This document shows positions 40,187-53,200 of a stretch of DNA of 64,000 bases, in pieces; the first letter of the stretch is position 1; every line of letters starts with the position of its first letter. The stretch is from Coffea arabica (taxonomy: Eukaryota > Streptophyta > Magnoliopsida > Gentianales > Rubiaceae). Under the pieces are notes generated by a model. That model had not been told where the DNA came from and searched no databases. It saw only the letters and a list, made by a program, of their open reading frames with translations. The position numbers were made by a program, and so were the translations under genes. The stretch lies in assembly GCF_036785885.1 (NCBI RefSeq), contig NC_092323.1:8936501-9000500 (forward strand). Reading direction: 5' to 3'.

Positions 40187-42189
40187 ATGGGTCGTGGAAA
40201 GATAGAGATCAGGAAGATTGAGAACTCAACCAACAGGCAAGTTACTTACTCTAAGAGAAGAAATGGTATTTTCAAGAAAGCCCATGAGCTCAGCGTTCTT
40301 TGTGATGCTAAGGTTTCACTCATCATGCTCTCCGATACCAAGAAGTTCCATGAGTATACTAGTCCTTCAATAACGTATGTCCTATGACCATAACTCTTGT
40401 GGTTTCCTGTTTTTCTTTTATAATTTTGGTGATGCATGTTAAATCCGTCGAGAAGTCTTAAGTAGAATGTTCTTGATTTGGTTTGGGTAGGACTAAAAAG
40501 GTCATGGATGATTATCAAAGCGCTGTAGGTGTTGATCTCTGGAGCACGCACTATGAGGTGTTTTTCTTAAATTTCTCGCTAATAATTGCTTAGTTGATTA
40601 TGTGTGTGTGTGTTTTTAGTAACTAATTTGCATGTGTAGAAAATGCAAGAGAATTTAAGAAGATTGAAGGAGACCAACAATAAGCTGAGGAGAGACATCA
40701 GGTAGAGTATTAAGATACGATGATATTGGAGTAGCAACTCCGTACGTATTGATTAAGTGTGATAATACTACTAATTCTTTTTTCTGATTCATGAGTGTGA
40801 AGTATCTACTGATTGTACGTCAATGGAATTTGTTCCACAGGCAAAGAATGGGTGAAGACTTGAATGATCTCAACTGGGACAATATGTGCCGTCTGCAAGA
40901 GAAGATTGTTGATTCTCTTGCTATCATACGCCATAGAAAGGTTCCTCCTTGTACTTTGCACTTTTTAATTTATACGAGGCTGAATATTTTTTTTTTCCTT
41001 CCTTCACAATTTCGCAGCAATAACATGGTGGACGTTGTCAATTAAACATATCGTTTCCATTCTGAAGAAATCAAGAATACTGGAGTGTGGTTATTATTTA
41101 CCAGAGAATTCATTCATTACTTGGTTCATGTCTTGAACATCAGAGAACAATTTTATTTGTATAATACTCGTCTCATACTTCGAAAATGAGTAAACACTTT
41201 CATTTTTATATGGGAACTCTCACGGATCTTTGAACTAGTATATATACACCTTGCCAAATCTAACTCATCATGTCCAAAAAATATCCATATGGATCTTTTG
41301 TACTCGAATGGATTTTAGTCTTTGCGATGGTTAGAGACTCTCATTAATAGCAATCGACCAGGTATAACTTCCTTCTTGTGAACTTATTTTCTTGCATATA
41401 TATGCAGTTGAAGTTGCAGGGTGAATTTGTTCTTTCTTTAGACTCAAAGAAAAGCAAAAGAATTTACATATAGATGAATTAACATTATTTCTTCAATTGT
41501 TTCTCTTTGCAACCTTCAATACATGCACCTTCAGGTAGGCGAAAGAAGTGCAGAGTTCTAATGGAACATGCAATTGTCGTCTAGCTAGTCACCTATCCAT
41601 AGCTTTCGATAGATTTGGTTAGAACTGAGAATACATTTTACGAACTGTTTTGCAGTACCATGTGATCAAAAATCAAACTGATACCTACAAGAAGAAGGTT
41701 GGTGATCAGCTTTTATGCTTCAATTCATTCTTTAAAAATATTCGCTTCTTTGCGCGCCCATATAGTTTCTGTCAGAAAGAAAAATATCCTGGGATTACCC
41801 TTTCAATTAATGCGCGCAGGTGAGAAACCTGAAGGAAAGACATGGAAATCTTCTGTATGACTTGGTAAGCAGATCACAGATACACCTTCATCTAAAATGG
41901 GTGGTCACTTCTCAATTAATTATCTTTATCTTCCTAGCTGGTAGTTTAATTATCTTGGTAGCCACTCTTTTGGGATTCCCAATTTCATGATAATAAAGAA
42001 ACTAAAGAAAGTTGGTGTGACTGTCGAGTGAAGGAGGCAAGATCATGTGAAGATCCAAAGTATGGGATTGTGGACAACGCCAGAGACTACAACTCGGCCC
42101 TTGCATTAGCTGATGGAGGGTTGTCCAACCTCTATGCTCTCCGATTGCAGTCGAGCCACCCCAATCTTCAGGACCTCCGACTTGCTTAA
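40187..42189 (+). CDS. TM6: MADS-box transcription factor TM6 (paleoAP3 lineage, B class)
   Basis: MIKC-type MADS protein acting in petal and stamen identity, as a heterodimer with a PI/GLO partner. Exons: 40187-40374, 40491-40557, 40640-40701, 40841-40940, 41656-41697, 41820-41864, 42034-42189; all GT-AG, 660 nt, 219 aa, frame closed. The 42- and 45-nt exons 5 and 6 are the usual MIKC pattern. MADS domain residues 1-60 ([20 protein letters not shown] start); I region with [13 protein letters not shown] box from about residue 85 ([20 protein letters not shown]). The C terminus is [11 protein letters not shown]...[10 protein letters not shown], a paleoAP3-type motif that separates TM6 from euAP3. 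The last acceptor (GTGAAG before 42034) has a poor pyrimidine tract but is the only one that restores the C-terminal motif. Confidence 0.93.
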
Positions 42190-43675
42190 ACTTTAAAAGC
42201 TCCAAGAACTGGGGATTTATCTAATTTATGTTCTTATCTAATTTTATCCGCAAAGAACTAGTGGATGTGCTAGTCCTCGTATGAGAAAGAATGTTAGAAG
42301 TAATTTAAGTTGTTGAAACTCAAAAACTGCATTAACTATTGGGACGAGGTTTTTGCTCATGCAATATCTACTTCGATGCTGTAATGCGATTTTTAATTTC
42401 CTTTAAAAACTTCATCTGCGCTACTTGTTGAGAGTTGGGTTAGTTTATGGTAAAAGTATCCTCATGTATGCAAAGATCGGGAGTTAGGATTAATCTTTGT
42501 ACTACTTTTTAAAGATTGTAACAACTGATATGATATGCAGTGAATATCAGAGTAGCACTTATTAGTTAGTGCTACAATATTCTAGAGTGACATATAAATA
42601 ATTATATATGTGTGTATGTGCATCGGATTTTCTTGTTTCCTTATTCTTGGCTGTGTTATATATATATATATATATCAGATGTAATTATTATCTGAAGCCT
42701 CGGGTTCGAATCCTCTTGCTTACACGAAAAAAAAAAATATTATCTGAAGCTACAACCCCAACTAAACATGATATAACGGCGTTCAAGTACTAAAAAGAAA
42801 TTCAAGTTTAGTACTGGTAATTACTATAATTTTCTTTGGCACATTGGCCAATGGCCAGATTCTTACTAGCGAGTTGCTTAATTACCAAGCTATGGTTAAA
42901 TAGCTATGTGATCATTTTACGGGTTTGTGTGTGTGTGTGTGTTTTTTTTTTCTTCACGATTTTTATTAGCAACTTCCGGATTTTAATTTTTTTTTTATTT
43001 CTACGTAATTATTAACTGATAAAACTGCTTATGATAGTACTGGTAAAGAATCAGATTGTTCGTGGTTGGTTATTCCTAAGCAAAACTCAAAAAGTTGGTG
43101 AAAATAAATAATTGATGTGCTAAAGTCAACTCCGTGAGGTACAATGGGAGTTACCCTCTAGTCTACAAAACCACAAATTGTACTCCTTGAGGTACAACGT
43201 ATTAAAACTTTTTTTTTTTTTTGAAAATTCATTTTTCTTCAAAAAGATGGTAGCTTGCTGTGATATTAATGTATCTATTGCTCCGAAGGAAACTAATGTA
43301 TCTATTGCTAACACCAAATAAATAAATAAATAAAGTCAATGAACAAAATTATGTGGTTGACTTTGTGGGCCATAGTCGTCTAAGGTGAATACTTATACGA
43401 GTACCAGTAGATTTAAAAGTTTAAACTAAATTACACATTAAACAGAAAAAAAATAGGAAATTAAAAAAAAGAAAAAAAAAAGAAGAAAGGTGGCTACGGT
43501 GATCGACGTCGACGAAGAGCTCCACAGACGATCACTCTTGGAATTCGGTATCTTTCATTTCGGAAAAAGCTTTAGACTTCAAATTTGCCAACTGGAAAAC
43601 CTACTGCACATTCAAATTAGTCTACGGACGAACAGTTTTTAGGTTTTACTGCAGAAGCTGGAAGGGGAGAGGACC
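42190..43675. other. TM6 3' region and spacer to MCRS1-like gene
   Basis: Contains a TA microsatellite (about 42659-42675), a SINE remnant, a GT microsatellite (about 42925-42943) and A/T homopolymers. No gene seen. Confidence 0.45.
42699..42737 (+). mobile_element. 39-bp SINE stub with 13-bp TSD
   Basis: Holds only a B box (GGGTTCGAATCC), CTCTTGCTTACACG and A11. It is bracketed by the direct repeat TATTATCTGAAGC (42686-42698 and 42738-42750). Perfect flanking repeats and a poly(A) end show it inserted already 5'-truncated. Confidence 0.75.
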
Positions 43676-46600
43676 ATGGCAGCTGCGGTTCCAGTCTCCA
43701 CTGCTTGGATTCCCGAAGATGACCTCTTATTGAAGAACGCTGTCGAGGTAACTGCCTGCCTTTAGTCTGAGTTTCTCAGAATCATCTGCTTTATTGTTTG
43801 GAATTGAGTTTTCACTTCATTTTAGGAATACTATGAATTTTTTTTTTTAATTTGGTTTCGTATTTATTCGCATTACAATTGAAGTCTCGGAATTTTTGTA
43901 CATTTTACTTGTGCTTGACATATGCTCTAGTTGCAATTATGGGAATCAATTCAGTTATCATATTCCATTTTGTCTGTCTGTATGTATGTAGCAATAGTGA
44001 TATAGTGATGCTTGAACTAGCTAATCCAACTGTGTGGAGCACAAATTACGCCAAATTAGGGGGCGTTTCAAAATTATAATGCTCTGAGACTTTTATTTCT
44101 GGTGGAAGATGAGTGTGCATTAGCTATTGTGGGATTTGGCTTTTTTTTTTTGTAGATAATTTTTCTAAATTACTAGCTGTACATTGATGAAATAATTAGG
44201 TATTCTAGGAATTATATGAGTTTAAGGTGCTTTTCTTCATCCTTGAGGTTTCATTAAAGGTGACAGCACTTTTATGTGGTTCCTGAAGGACCGACCTGTT
44301 AAGGTTCTTTAAGTCGGAGTGAGTATTTGCTACTTCATTGTTGATATCATAAAGAGAATTGTAAGCATTGCTATCATAAAGTGGGGAATGGTGTAGCATT
44401 GTGTGACTGGTTCTCGTGCAAGGAAGAATACCATCATCAAAAGGAGAAGATGTTGCATTGAAATGTCGAAAACCGTCAACTAGATTGTCTGCTGTCTGCT
44501 CTTAATTTAGCTATTGTATTTCTGGAGAAAGCTTGAAATAAAGAACAGATTGCTGAGAAGTTGTCAATTTTTGCTAATAATAGTCCCTTTAACCTCCCTT
44601 CTTGTTTTACTCTTTAATTATCACTTTGAATGCACTTCTAATTCAGCTTTTCTGTGGGCTTCCACGTCCTGGATCATAAATCTTGTGTTCTTTTCTTTGG
44701 TTCCAGGCTGGGGCTTCCTTGGAAGCACTGGCCAAAGGGGCAGTACAGTTCTCCCGTAGATTTACCTTCCAGGAGCTGCGAGATAGGTGGCATTCCCTTC
44801 TCTATGACCCTGATGTGTCAGCCCAGGCATCTATTCGCATGTTTGAGCTTGAGTTGTCTGGGTTCAATCCTTTATCGAGAAATAATAGGTTTGATCATTC
44901 CAAAGTAAGTAGGGAGGTACCTGAAAAGAGGAAAATTGTGAGCATCCGCAAACAATATTATTCCATGCGGAAGAAATTTCGCAGTGAGTTTTTCAACCCT
45001 ACTGACCTTGGTTTTCCAGACGAGCCAAATCTTCACGAGAGCAGTGGAAATGTGGCTGATTTCCGCGGATTTGATCGGGATCCACAGGACAGCAATTGTG
45101 TGCTTGGAAACTCTATGCAGAATCAATTTGAGTTTCAGGAAGCAGAGATAGAGATCCTACGTAGTGCGTTTGCAAAACCAACAGGGAATGCATCTGTCAC
45201 CTCTGGTGCTGTTAGTACACGCACATCATATCTCACAGGATGCTCTAATACACTTGAAGATAAGCAGCCAAATGGACTGTTCAGGACATATGGATTTCCT
45301 GAGGATGTTTCCACTCCACTAAGGCAAGATGGAACTCCTTTTGAGGCAAATGTTAAATCTAGGGTAATGTCTAGTTTCATTCAAAATAGTTCAGTCAACA
45401 TTGGTGAATGCTCTGGTATTCAGGAGCCTGGCCTACCAGAAATACCATCTAACAGTAAGCTCTTAGAAAGTTTGGAGATGCAACAGTTGTCTGCCTTTGA
45501 TTCAAGAAAGGAGAATCCACGTAATGTTCTCCGGGGATCAAGACAGGAATGCGACATGAATGCGCCTGCTGGTAATTCATCATTTCACACTATTGGTTTT
45601 TCAGCTGCAGATCCTAATCTGTCCCTTTGGGAACCAGTGCAAGATTTTTCTGCAAGTCCTCTGCCAGTCAGTTTGAAGCAAGGTGATGCAACTCAGGATG
45701 CTGAAAAGATGCTTACTGATGATGGAGCCAGCAATGTGAAGAATGAAGCTGTCTATAATGGTGTTGATTCGGGGCCGTTATTGGGTGTCTCAGAGGGTGA
45801 GTTTGGAGACCTTCCAGATTCACTTTTGAACCTTTCAAATGAAGACGACATTCTCTTCATAGATGTAGATGGGAAAGAAACTAGGGATAAATCTTATTCT
45901 GATAATGTTCATTCACTCCTCCTAAGTTCTCCAAATGATGCTCAGGAGGACAGCTTCAATGATATTGAACCTCAGGCATTGGTCACTGCAGAAAGTTGTC
46001 GTACTGATCCTCAAGGTGAAGATCTTGATAATTCTGGAGCTATTACTTCTTCCACTCATGCTGGTGATCAAAATGTTCAGCATCCTGAAATTGATGAGCC
46101 ATCTGCATCAACTTTCACGTCTAATTCTCATGCACTTGGTGATGGCAATATTTGCTGCACACTGAACACTGAAGACCCTGAAATTCCTTGCAATGATGAT
46201 ATATTCTTGCTTATCCATCCTTCGACGTCATTTGCACCTCCTGCAGCCCAAGCAACCCCTGTAGAGACTATGGGCCTATCTTCTGCTGCTAGTCCAGAAC
46301 AAACTAGACAAGGAAACTTGTTGATGGATGCAAAAGATCTTCCAAGATCTTCTACCTGGTCTCAGAAGATTGGACCAAATATTTTGCCAGAAACACGTCC
46401 CACCTGCTCTCTCGTGGGTTTTGGAGTAAAATCAGAGTTATCTGATATGAACTCTAAAAGTTTTCTTCCAAGGGATGCTAACAAGGCTCTCGGAGACTTG
46501 AACCAATGTAAATCATCGAATGCAAATCAAAGCATACCAGCTAGTAGAGCACTTGAGGACAGTATTTCTAAAGTTGACTTGAAGGTACTCAGATAACACG

Positions 46601-49533
46601 AGCAACTGTGGCTTCTTACATGATCAGTTTCTTCACGACTGTCATTGTATTTCTAAAGCTGTTTCTTTGTTGTAAGCAGGCTGGAGAGTGTTCAGTGTCA
46701 TTTGTGGAAGTACATAATACAGTAGCAGGCTCTTTGAAAATAGATATGTCAGATTCAACAACAGTAAACCCTTCAGCATCAGATCAGGAAGAATTAGGGA
46801 GTGATAAAGATGTTCCTTATTTTTCTGACGTTGAAGCTATGGTAATTGTTTAAAGTTTTGTTTAGCTATGCTTCCAACTACCATAGTAAACTTTATTAAG
46901 CTTCTATTCCTTTGCATGTCAGATACTTGAAATGGACCTAGATCCACATGATCAAGACTTACATAGTTCGAAGCAAGGTAATTAATCTAATTTTGTTTTG
47001 ATCTGTACAATTAGAATTACCTGAATGCTTGATTTTTAGAATTTTTCCATGTTTGTGTTTGCAAAGTCTTTGTTTCCCCAATTCCCTCTTCCACAAATAG
47101 CATAGAAAACTGATTGGTGGTCCCATAACATGATATAACTTGTGATTCTGGAGTATAGCAGCAGGTAAACTGATGCATGTTACTTTACTAGTTTACTATC
47201 AGATAGGGGAAAAAAATTCCATTATTCTAGTTTAGGTGCATATAAAAATTGGAAGCATAGCTATCATAAACTGAGATGAAAGGCTTATGAATTTGTGTGC
47301 TGGAGTGAAATTCAGAATCCTTTTCAGTAACATTTGGTCATTATATAGCTGAAGTTTTGAGATATCAGTATGAGGACGCAAAAAGGACTATTATAAGGCT
47401 GGAACAATGTGCTCAATCATGTCTTCAAAGATCCATGACATCTCAAGGGGCCCTTGCGGTTTTTTATGGTCGTCATTTGAGGCATTACATCAGAAAAACT
47501 GAGGTAGGCATCTAGTTCTGTCACTTTCTGAATTTGGTAACTGTGCTTCGCAATTCATTGGAATTATATGCTAATTTCCATTTTTTACATGATTATTTTA
47601 CTTTTACACCTCCTCTCTTTCGGTTTCTGCTTAGTTCCTTATCTGTTAAACAGCATGTATTTTTGTAGCTTTCTTTTCAGTTTTTGTGTTTCTCAAGTGG
47701 AACATCTGTTCAATAATTTGGACACTAGAACCATTTTCTACCTTTGTAAGTAACTTGGCCTTTGGCACTTTCTGAAGCTTCGCGTGGCCTTGAACAAGTT
47801 AGAAGATAGATTCCTTCTGACGAGTGTCAAAACTCTGAGTGATTCATGCAGGAGCTGAACAAAAAAAAAAAAAGCATTAGCTCAATATTTTCATGAAATA
47901 ACTCCTTTCAGTTTCTTGTACATTATCTATAAAACTTCTTGTAGATTGAAGTTTGTTCAGTCATAATTTTGTTACTACCACCAATCTGCAGGTTTTCATT
48001 TTGCCTTTTTCTGTAACTACCTCTACCATATATCCTTGAAGGAGTACAGATGCAGTCTAAGGATCTAGGCTCAATTTCTGTATTCCAGTTTGAAGAAGTT
48101 AACAACATTTTTTTGGATATCAAATGACTCTGCTCTTTTTAAAGTTTTATAAATCATTCTTGCGGTTCTTGTTAGTGATATTCCATTATCATAGAGTAGT
48201 GCATTTACATGTACACATCTCAGTCTGTGAGTTCTTAGCACAGAGTAATCTTTGAGAAAAATGCCAGAATAACTCTATTTGGTGAATCTGATTTAATAGG
48301 TTGTACTTGGAAGATCTACAGATGATTTTGATGTTGATATTGATCTAAGAAAAGAAGGGCGCGCTAATCGAATTTCTAGACGCCAGGTAGGATCTTCCAT
48401 TAACTGATATCTTTGACAATATGTAAAGCTTATGTTTTCTTGTGGACAATGAGGATCGCTTCTCAGTCCTCACTATGGATAAAATCAAATGAACCGAAAT
48501 TTGATTTTATAAATGATGCTTCCTCTTCTTCATTTGTTTTGGCATTTCTTCTCTGTTTTCAATCGGAGTAGTTATAACTACTGTTTTTGCCCTATGTAGG
48601 CAATTGTTAAGATGGAAACGAACGGATCTTTCTACTTGAAAAATATCGGGAAGAGTTTAATCTCAGTTAATGGCAAGTTGGTTGCAAGTGGACAACTGAT
48701 CTGTCTTGACTCCAGTTGTTTGATTGAGGTATGTTTCTTTTCCTTCTGACCTTTTAACAAAGCAGTCTTCTTTGTCATGATTTTCCTCCTTTCTGGGATC
48801 CTTCTATATGAATCAATCTCTTGTACTTTTGACTGTTTCAATCAACCTCTTGTACTTTTGACGTTGAAACGGAATGAATGCCCCAGTCACTGTTGTTTTT
48901 CATTACCTGAAATAGAGGAAGTCTCATGACAAGTGCGATTTTTTTAAAGTACTCTAGCTAGATTTGAATCATTCCCATTGATACCGATCTGAAGTACACC
49001 CTGGCGGTGTGTATCTATGGCCCAAAAGTAGGAAGGAACTTCTTGATAAGCAAGTTCTAGAAAAAAGAATCTAGCGATTCTTGTGCTCTAAACTATAATA
49101 TGAATAAATATGACTTTACTCATCAAACTAAATCAAATATTAGAAGGAATACAGGAATCTGCTTCTGGTGGCAACAGTTTAGTTTATTTACTCCAAACAT
49201 TGATTATTAGTCTTTATGGGAAAAGTGCTGAATGCGCATAATTAAGATTTTTTTAGCATGGATGTATTAAGTTATATTTGTTTATTGTACAGATTAAGAG
49301 CAATTTACTGCTTTTTTAGTCTTCTGCTTTTGCTCGTTACATAATTTCTTTTAGCTGGTTGACAAGTTTTGTGCTTATCCTAACCAATTAAAATGGCAAA
49401 TATGTAGATAAGGGGAATGAGCTTTGTGTTTGAGATCAACCAAAAATACGTCAGACAGTACATCAATAGCATGTCAAGGGATAGCAAAGGGAAGAATAGC
49501 AAGTTTGAATGGTCACCTGACGGAGAAACTTGA
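43676..49533 (+). CDS. MCRS1-like FHA-domain protein, with apparent frameshift in exon 5
   Basis: Plant relative of microspherule protein 1, an FHA-domain nuclear protein; in animals MCRS1 is part of INO80/NSL complexes. Exons: 43676-43747, 44707-46584, 46680-46841, 46923-46977, 47349-47504, 48300-48386, 48600-48728, 49408-49533; all GT-AG. Exons 1-2 encode an MCRS_N-like start (WIPEDDLLLKNAVE, FTFQELRDRWHSLLYDPDVS) and a long Ser/Asp-rich middle. Exon 5 has YEDAKRTIIRLEQ, then YGRHLRHYIRKTE in another frame: a T7 run at 47460-47466 has one T too many, and as written the frame ends at the TGA at 47501-47503 (about 773 aa). Exons 6-8 encode an intact FHA domain (VVLGRSTDDFDVDIDL, NRISRRQA, FYLKNIGKSLISVNGK, IRGMSFVFEIN). 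Without the extra T the length would be 887 aa. Confidence 0.85.
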
Positions 49534-51922
49534 GTGAAAGAATTCATGAAAAAGGTGCTTCGTTTCCATCTCTTCCAATTAATCTCCTTTTTATTTTTTT
49601 GGTCATAGGAATATGTTATGTGCATTGACGAAATTGTACATATGTAATTCTCTTCAATGCAATGCAGATATCCAATCAAGCTTTCATCTGTATCTTTGTT
49701 GCTTTCTCTCTTTCTTTCTCAACTTGTTCTGGAATCCCACTTTTATCTTTTGTTTTGACGTCGTTTTTCCCTTCATTTTTGTTTTGGCGGTGGGATGAAT
49801 TGTGAGGATCATTTGGGACTATAAGAGCAAAACTGCATCGGCTGGTAAATTCCTGCATCAGTTTCACCAGCGGCTCGAAGTCAGCACTAAACTGCAGCAC
49901 GGTTTAACATCACGGCACAGAAAATTACTGAAGAAAACATCAAATAGAATCACGAAATCCCCAATGTTATCAAGATCGCAAACTCTGAACAAGTGTAACA
50001 AATACATGAACCAAGTTGCTCCCTGGTCCCTGTTAACATCTACTGTATCTAAATTAATGCAGTGGGCCTAAGAGTTCCAATTATTTCCCTGTGACTTTCT
50101 TTCAACGCAAAGGACGTTAATTGGACATTTTAGCTAGTTATTTAGGCTTAATAGAGAGTCTCCCAGGAAGCTACTTTTTCACCTTCATCCACTTCAAACC
50201 GTGATGCAATCGATATTGGGGTCATCAGATAAGGTGATAGGCCATCCCAGCAAAAGATTTGGTCCCTTTTTCTTTCTGAAGATAAAGGGTATGGGAAGGG
50301 CTAGTTGGGGGTCGGATAAGTTTTAAAGTACTCATGATTTGTTACTAGTAGAATTTGCATTTACACTCTCTCGGCCCCTAGATAACGTGACGCTGAATAT
50401 TTTAAAAAAGGGTAACGTGTAGTTGAGGTGTTGATATTTTAGAAAAGCCAACTTAATTAGGAAATACAAAATGATAAGTAGGGTAAGAATTGTTAGTGAG
50501 TGCATTCAAATGATAAGTTGGGTGTGATTTAATCTTTGAAAAAATAGTTTACAACTCGCAATGGCAATAACTGCACTAACAAACTTATTCCGGGTATTTT
50601 GAAACGGGAATACTTAAAATTGGAAAATAATAAAACTATTCCTTTAAATATGAAGAACTTTTTTTTTTTTTTTTTTGGTTATGGAAAACAATGAACCTAA
50701 AAAATTGTTTGGTGAGCTTTTCTGCGTGCAGTCCCCTACAATTTGTTACCAAATAGTATTTATTATGTCATCAATGGACGAATAAAAATTGTATATTTGC
50801 GGATGGGAAAAGTTGCGGACGAACAGAGGTGCTTGCTAATATTTCGAAGTTAGTTAGCAATTATTGAACATCAATAATAATAATAATAATAAACACCATA
50901 CATGCTGAGGCTACCAAATTCAGTGCCAGCTTGAGGGATTTCTGGAAGTTAGTAGTGTCACCATATGTGGCATACCGGACTACATCCAAATATTGAAACG
51001 TTTATGACTTTTTTTTATACTGTAGTTGAAGAAAATGATAGTAGATAGTTTGGTAGCTTGATTTGGTAGAGGAGTGGTGAGATGTGACGTGCCTCATGAA
51101 AGTTGAAAGTGCTTTTCCACTTATTGGCGCACATAATTAATTTCCATGGATCGAATATTGTTGAAGATGCCTAGGCAGGGTTCGTTGCATTGCAGGCATT
51201 TGGGGTGTCTGTAGTAAATGGAAAAATGTGAATTTTCATCAGAACATGGCATGTTCATATTCTCCGGTGGCAACCGCTACAAGTTGCGAAGGGAGATATT
51301 CTATTTTATGGGTTGTACAACGTATTATTGGAGTGTTTTTATAAACACGTGTCTCGAAAGAATGTATACGCCTTGTATGGAAAGGAATTTTTTTTATTAA
51401 ATTTATTTTTACATTTTTCGTAAATACATTTTTCGATTATTTTTTTACGTCACATATATCAAATCGTTGCAGTACATTTTTTACAAAAACTCCAAAAATT
51501 TACAATCCAAACACAATAAATTTTCCTGGCTATAAAATCAACGAAGTATGGTCTTAAAAACGGTCATTTTGTATTTGACTCTTCAATTATTGATCTACTG
51601 TCAAGTAAAAAGAAAAAAAGAAAAAAATTCACAGTATGGTGACCATATATATCTCTTTAACTGTCAAAACGATGCACGCATAATTCTATCGTATTTGGTT
51701 ATTGAAAGGAAAAATAGTCAACAATGAAGCCCTTTTACTGAAAAGATAATTTTGACCCACATGTTTGATTGTTTAAGATTAATATCTACCACAAGGTAAG
51801 CCAGATGACCACATGCTTATATGTCCATGGAAATTCTCATGCATCTTTTAGGGACTTTCTATTGGACGTGACGTTAGATTTTCTTGTGTACTAAGTAAAG
51901 GTGGCTTAGTTAGAGTATATGT
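49534..51922. other. MCRS1-like 3' region and spacer
   Basis: No supported gene. The frame at 49802-50071 has no recognised domain and probably lies in the 3' UTR or beyond. Also seen: T19 at about 50659, AAT repeats at 50875-50892, and a stretch near 51390-51515 with CAAATCGTTGCAGTACATTTTT ending ATCCAAACACAATAAA, a relic of the 2268-2546 MITE family. Confidence 0.45.
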
Positions 51923-53200
51923 TGTAAGTCCCACAGACAACCAAGAGGGGGGTGAATTGGTTTGATTAAAATCTTAACCAAGTATATGCACTTTTTGCTC
52001 TAATGAAAATTTACCTTCCTTTTTAGTAATGATCAACCAAGTAGATTAGAAGACAATAGCAATATTGATCAGAGAAGCAAGTTTAGATAAGCAATGAAGA
52101 TTTTATTAAACAGAAATGTAAAATAGAGAAACAAACCAAGTGTCTACCAAGCTTTACCCAAACTTGAAGACCAAACACTAGGAAGAGCAACTTCTCTTTG
52201 ATGAACGAAGATCAACTAGATGTACAATGGAGGGAGCACTTCCTCCTTGCCCTAAGCCTCACTTAGTCAAGCTAGGAAGTTTTACAATCACTCAGAAAAC
52301 CCTCAACAAAGCTACACTAAAGATCCTTTCAACCACAAAAGAAATGCTCAACAGAAATTCACACCACTTTAAAACAAATCTGCTTTGGAGACTATTTTCT
52401 GGCTAAAATATCTCACTAGATCTTGTAAACAAAGTGTGCCAAAAGTTCCTACTTCGTTCAGACCAGTTTGATTTTAAAGGGAACCAGAAATGAGCTTCAT
52501 CAATGCTTCCAACGGATAGAAGGCAGCTGAAGAGTCAACTAGCCGTTGGGGCTGTCGGACGTCCGACGATCAAATCATCGTCCGAACCAATCGTCCGATG
52601 GCATCCAAGTTGACGTTCGGACGTCCGATGCGTCTTGATCGTCCGACACCGCAGCGTCCGATCGTAGGCAGAGAGTTGGCAAGTCAGCTTGGAATTTTTC
52701 GGACGTCCGATGCGGTTGATGAGCGTCCGATGGCAAGCGTCCGATCCTTCCGGACGTCCGATGCTTCCTCACGAGCGTCCGACAGAGCTTCCTTCTTGAT
52801 GCTCTTTATCCTTTCGGACGTCCGACAGATTCCTTTTGGCCGTCCGACGTGAGTATCCTGTTTTTGCTTCTTCTTTTGGTTGAAATGCATTTCATGACCT
52901 ATTCATACCTGATTCTTTGATATGTAAAGACACTTATAATCGAAGAAGGTTAGATACATTTCAAAATACCAAGAATAGCAAAATTGTCATACTTAAAGGA
53001 CAGTATCTTTGATTGGAACAAAACAATGACTAAATTCATTCATTTTATTCCAATCTTGTTTGCCACATCCAAAGCAACGTAGTCAGGAGATAAACGAACA
53101 TATGCTTTCTTTGTTCCATCAGACCTGATCAAAGTGTTCACTTTCTTGGTTAGTATAAACATTTCAAATTACTTTGTGATCATCAAAACCAAGAATAACA
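51923..53200 (-). repeat. 3' LTR of the Sirevirus element
   Basis: 1278 bp, plus-strand ends TGTAAGTCCC ... GAATAACA (TG...CA). Differs from the other LTR by four substitutions (near 52380, 52495, 52506 and 53172) and one G in a G run. Confidence 0.93.
52555..52850. repeat. Array of GACGTC palindromes in the 3' LTR
   Basis: Thirteen CGTCCGA half-sites in ~296 bp. Five carry the palindrome CGGACGTCCG, four of them the full 12-mer TCGGACGTCCGA (first at 52555-52566). The array is CpG-dense in an AT-rich LTR. The short frames through it on both strands are by-products. Confidence 0.9.

Noticed and set aside
49802-50071. 89-codon plus-strand frame after the MCRS1-like gene
   Set aside because: No recognised domain; lies where a 3' UTR would be; low-information sequence.
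52575-52890. Identical frames in both LTRs, both strands
   Set aside because: Produced by the palindromic CGGACGTCCG array; repeated because the LTRs are duplicates.
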